A DNA stretch of 7,634 nt from Planctomycetota bacterium (GTDB lineage: Bacteria; Planctomycetota; Phycisphaerae; WQYP01), in contig JAJYPG010000050.1 in the NCBI GenBank assembly GCA_021795535.1, forward strand, positions 1 to 7,634. Reading direction: 5' to 3'. Both the position numbers and the translations under genes were made by a program. The first letter of the stretch is position 1, and each line of letters begins with the position of its first letter. Positions 6,644-7,634 of the stretch are shown piece by piece. A model generated the notes under the pieces. It made no database searches. It saw nothing but the letters and a program-made list of their open reading frames with translations, and was not told the origin of the DNA.

Positions 6644-7171
6644 TTATCTCATCAACACTTGCAATACACCTTTGCAGAATGCCGGTAAATCATCCGGTTT
6701 ACGGCTTGATACAAAATGCCGATCCACCACCGCCGGTGCATCAACCCATATACAGCCCGCATTTTCCAGATCATCTTTAATTCCCGGTGATCCGGTAACG
6801 CGAACGCCGCGGTATACGCCAGCGGAAATTGGAATCCAGCCACCGTGGCATATCGCCGCCACCAATTGCCCTTTGCCCGCGAAATGCGATACCAGTGATT
6901 TTACCTTGGCGTCCCGGCGTAATTTATCCGGGGCAAAGCCGCCCGCGCAAATTACACCGATAAAATCATCTCCATTGATATCCGTAATCGCAGCATCAGA
7001 GATGGCCGGATAGCCATGTTTTCCCAAGTAGGTAACACCCGCCTTAGGGCCTGCAAGCACCACCGCCGCACCGGCTTCTTCGAGCCGGAGCTTGGGATAC
7101 CAGAGTTCCAGATCCTCGTAAATGTTTTCAACAAACATGAGGACTTTTTTGCCGTTTATATTCGTGGGCAT
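6644..7171 (-). CDS. DJ-1/PfpI family protein (glutamine amidotransferase-like fold)
   Basis: A 175-residue cytoplasmic protein covering one whole DJ-1/PfpI domain. Seen: ENIYEDLELWYPKLRLEEAG (15-34), in which Glu19 matches the conserved acid next to the nucleophile; AGGFAPDKLR (76-85); the nucleophile elbow VAAICHGGW with Cys108-His109; and SPGIKDDLENAG (128-139). The layout follows Pyrococcus PfpI (PH1704: ICHGPQ, GGRAPERVR, YPGIRDDMINAG). There the triad is Cys-His plus a Glu from the partner subunit; here Asp82 takes the Glu position. Family members have been described as peptidases, chaperones and protein deglycases, so the substrate cannot be fixed from sequence. The start ATG 7171 has GGAG five bases upstream. 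The neighbours are an Fe-S carrier and a zinc-ribbon protein, which would fit a stress or housekeeping role. Confidence 0.93.
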   Translation of the reverse strand: MPTNINGKKVLMFVENIYEDLELWYPKLRLEEAGAAVVLAGPKAGVTYLGKHGYPAISDAAITDINGDDFIGVICAGGFAPDKLRRDAKVKSLVSHFAGKGQLVAAICHGGWIPISAGVYRGVRVTGSPGIKDDLENAGCIWVDAPAVVDRHFVSSRKPDDLPAFCKGVLQVLMR

Positions 7172-7231
7172 AATAACTCCGTGGAAAACAACGTTCCAGG
7201 CTCAATGAAAAATGGTCAAAACCGTCAGGAC

Positions 7232-7260
7232 AAAAACGCGACCTTGGCTCACGGTTCCGC
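7232..7260 (-). terminator. Weak candidate terminator after the FmdB-type gene
   Basis: On the - strand GCG-GA-ACC, a nine-base loop and GGT-CGC form a six-pair stem with a two-base bulge, followed by GTTTTTG. It lies 22 bases past the zinc-ribbon gene stop and before the DJ-1 start, where a terminator would separate the two. The stem is short and interrupted. Confidence 0.3.
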
Positions 7261-7282
7261 ATCAGACGCGAACGCGGTCTAA

Positions 7283-7528
7283 TTAATTATGCGATCCGCA
7301 TCCACCCGCGCCGCAGCAGCATCCACCACCACCACCACCACCGCCGCCGCCGGGCATCGGTGCCCCGCCGGGCTGCGCGTTGGAGACGGCAAATACCGAG
7401 ACCTTGCGCATGGTATTTTTGGACTGGCACTGCGGGCACGTCGCCTTTTGCGATTGGACCTGCATGTTTGGCGCAAGATAGTCAAACGTTTTGCCGCAAT
7501 CTCTACATTCGAATTCATAAATTGGCAT
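7283..7528 (-). CDS. FmdB-type zinc-ribbon protein with Gly10/Cys-rich tail
   Basis: An 81-residue small protein. The N-terminus MPIYEFECRDCGKTF with Cys8/Cys11 and the later CPQC (Cys31/Cys34) form the CxxC...CxxC zinc ribbon of the FmdB/putative regulatory family; members are often annotated as regulators, but their function is largely unproven. From about residue 53 the protein is low complexity: a PGG/PMP linker, ten consecutive glycines, then CCCGAGGCGSHN, adding four more cysteines and a histidine that could bind metal. Similar Gly/Cys tails occur in some family members. The start ATG 7528 is chosen because AGGAG lies seven bases upstream and the product then begins with the canonical MPIYEF; the frame opens further upstream to 7621 with no family similarity. 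Confidence 0.9.
   Translation of the reverse strand: MPIYEFECRDCGKTFDYLAPNMQVQSQKATCPQCQSKNTMRKVSVFAVSNAQPGGAPMPGGGGGGGGGGCCCGAGGCGSHN
7325..7351 (-). repeat. Trinucleotide run coding for polyglycine
   Basis: Six ACC units then three GCC units on the + strand, read as GGC x3 and GGT x6 codons on the - strand; an adjoining GGA completes Gly10. The run lies in the tail of the zinc-ribbon gene and keeps its frame, so copy-number change would only lengthen or shorten the linker. Confidence 0.9.
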
Positions 7529-7580
7529 GTTTATACTCCTCATGGACTGGTCGATTTCCAACAACCAGTACTTGTATACC

Positions 7581-7610
7581 AGCATAGGCTCTCCCACCGG
7601 TGGAAAGCAA
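7581..7610 (-). promoter_or_regulatory. Possible promoter of the FmdB-type gene
   Basis: On the - strand TTGCTT (7610-7605) and TATGCT (7586-7581) are 18 bases apart, about 53 bases before the ATG at 7528. Both hexamers are partial matches to sigma70 consensus. The spacer contains the perfect palindrome CCACCGGTGG (7594-7603), which could be an operator or chance. Confidence 0.25.
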
Positions 7611-7634
7611 GCCCCCGGCATGCCGGAAAATTTC

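Noticed and set aside
6628..6648. Small hairpin CCGA-TCGG and repeated GTTATC at the DJ-1 stop
   Set aside because: Four-pair stem without a T-run; the short direct repeat is within chance expectation.
7529..7621. N-terminal extension of the FmdB-type protein to 112 residues
   Set aside because: MPIYEF at ATG 7528 is the canonical family start with AGGAG at proper spacing; upstream codons show no family similarity.

Overview
The window looks like a chromosomal segment from a Gram-negative-type bacterium with moderately GC-rich DNA. It makes peptidoglycan with meso-diaminopimelate (MurE carries a DNPR motif) and has lipoprotein export (a clear lipobox) and A-type Fe-S carriers. The mix of genes, the TTG start of mraY and the isolated mur cluster would fit Planctomycetota or a related lineage. 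That is an inference from style only; no rRNA or other taxonomic marker is present.

Left part, + strand (1-3842): a tight cell-wall cluster murE (5' end missing) - murF - mraY. murE and murF overlap by ATGA, and mraY starts 25 bases after murF at a TTG with a strong Shine-Dalgarno. The three products act in sequence: MurE adds the third residue to UDP-MurNAc-dipeptide, MurF adds the terminal dipeptide, and MraY moves the finished phospho-MurNAc-pentapeptide onto undecaprenyl phosphate to give lipid I. The usual next genes (murD, ftsW, murG) are not here.

Junction (3829-4367): directly after mraY, on the - strand, lies a decayed 3' fragment of a KDPG/KHG aldolase (Eda family). It is truncated upstream, frameshifted, and has both expected glycine-rich phosphate-loop positions altered. 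Next to it on the + strand is a short ORF with a good signal peptide. This is the most rearranged part of the window.

Right part, - strand (4368-7528): five genes read right to left. They encode an FmdB-type zinc-ribbon protein with a Gly10/Cys-rich tail, a DJ-1/PfpI family protein, an ErpA/IscA-type Fe-S carrier, an unrecognised lipoprotein, and an unrecognised coiled-coil protein with a C-terminal membrane anchor. Gaps of about 70 to 300 bases argue against one tight operon; the lipoprotein and the coiled-coil protein are the closest pair. About 300 bases between the Fe-S carrier and the lipoprotein hold no convincing gene.

I found no tRNA, rRNA, CRISPR array, insertion sequence or phage gene. 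Most of the window is housekeeping. The uncommon items are the aldolase relic, the short secreted ORF, and the lipoprotein/tail-anchored protein pair.
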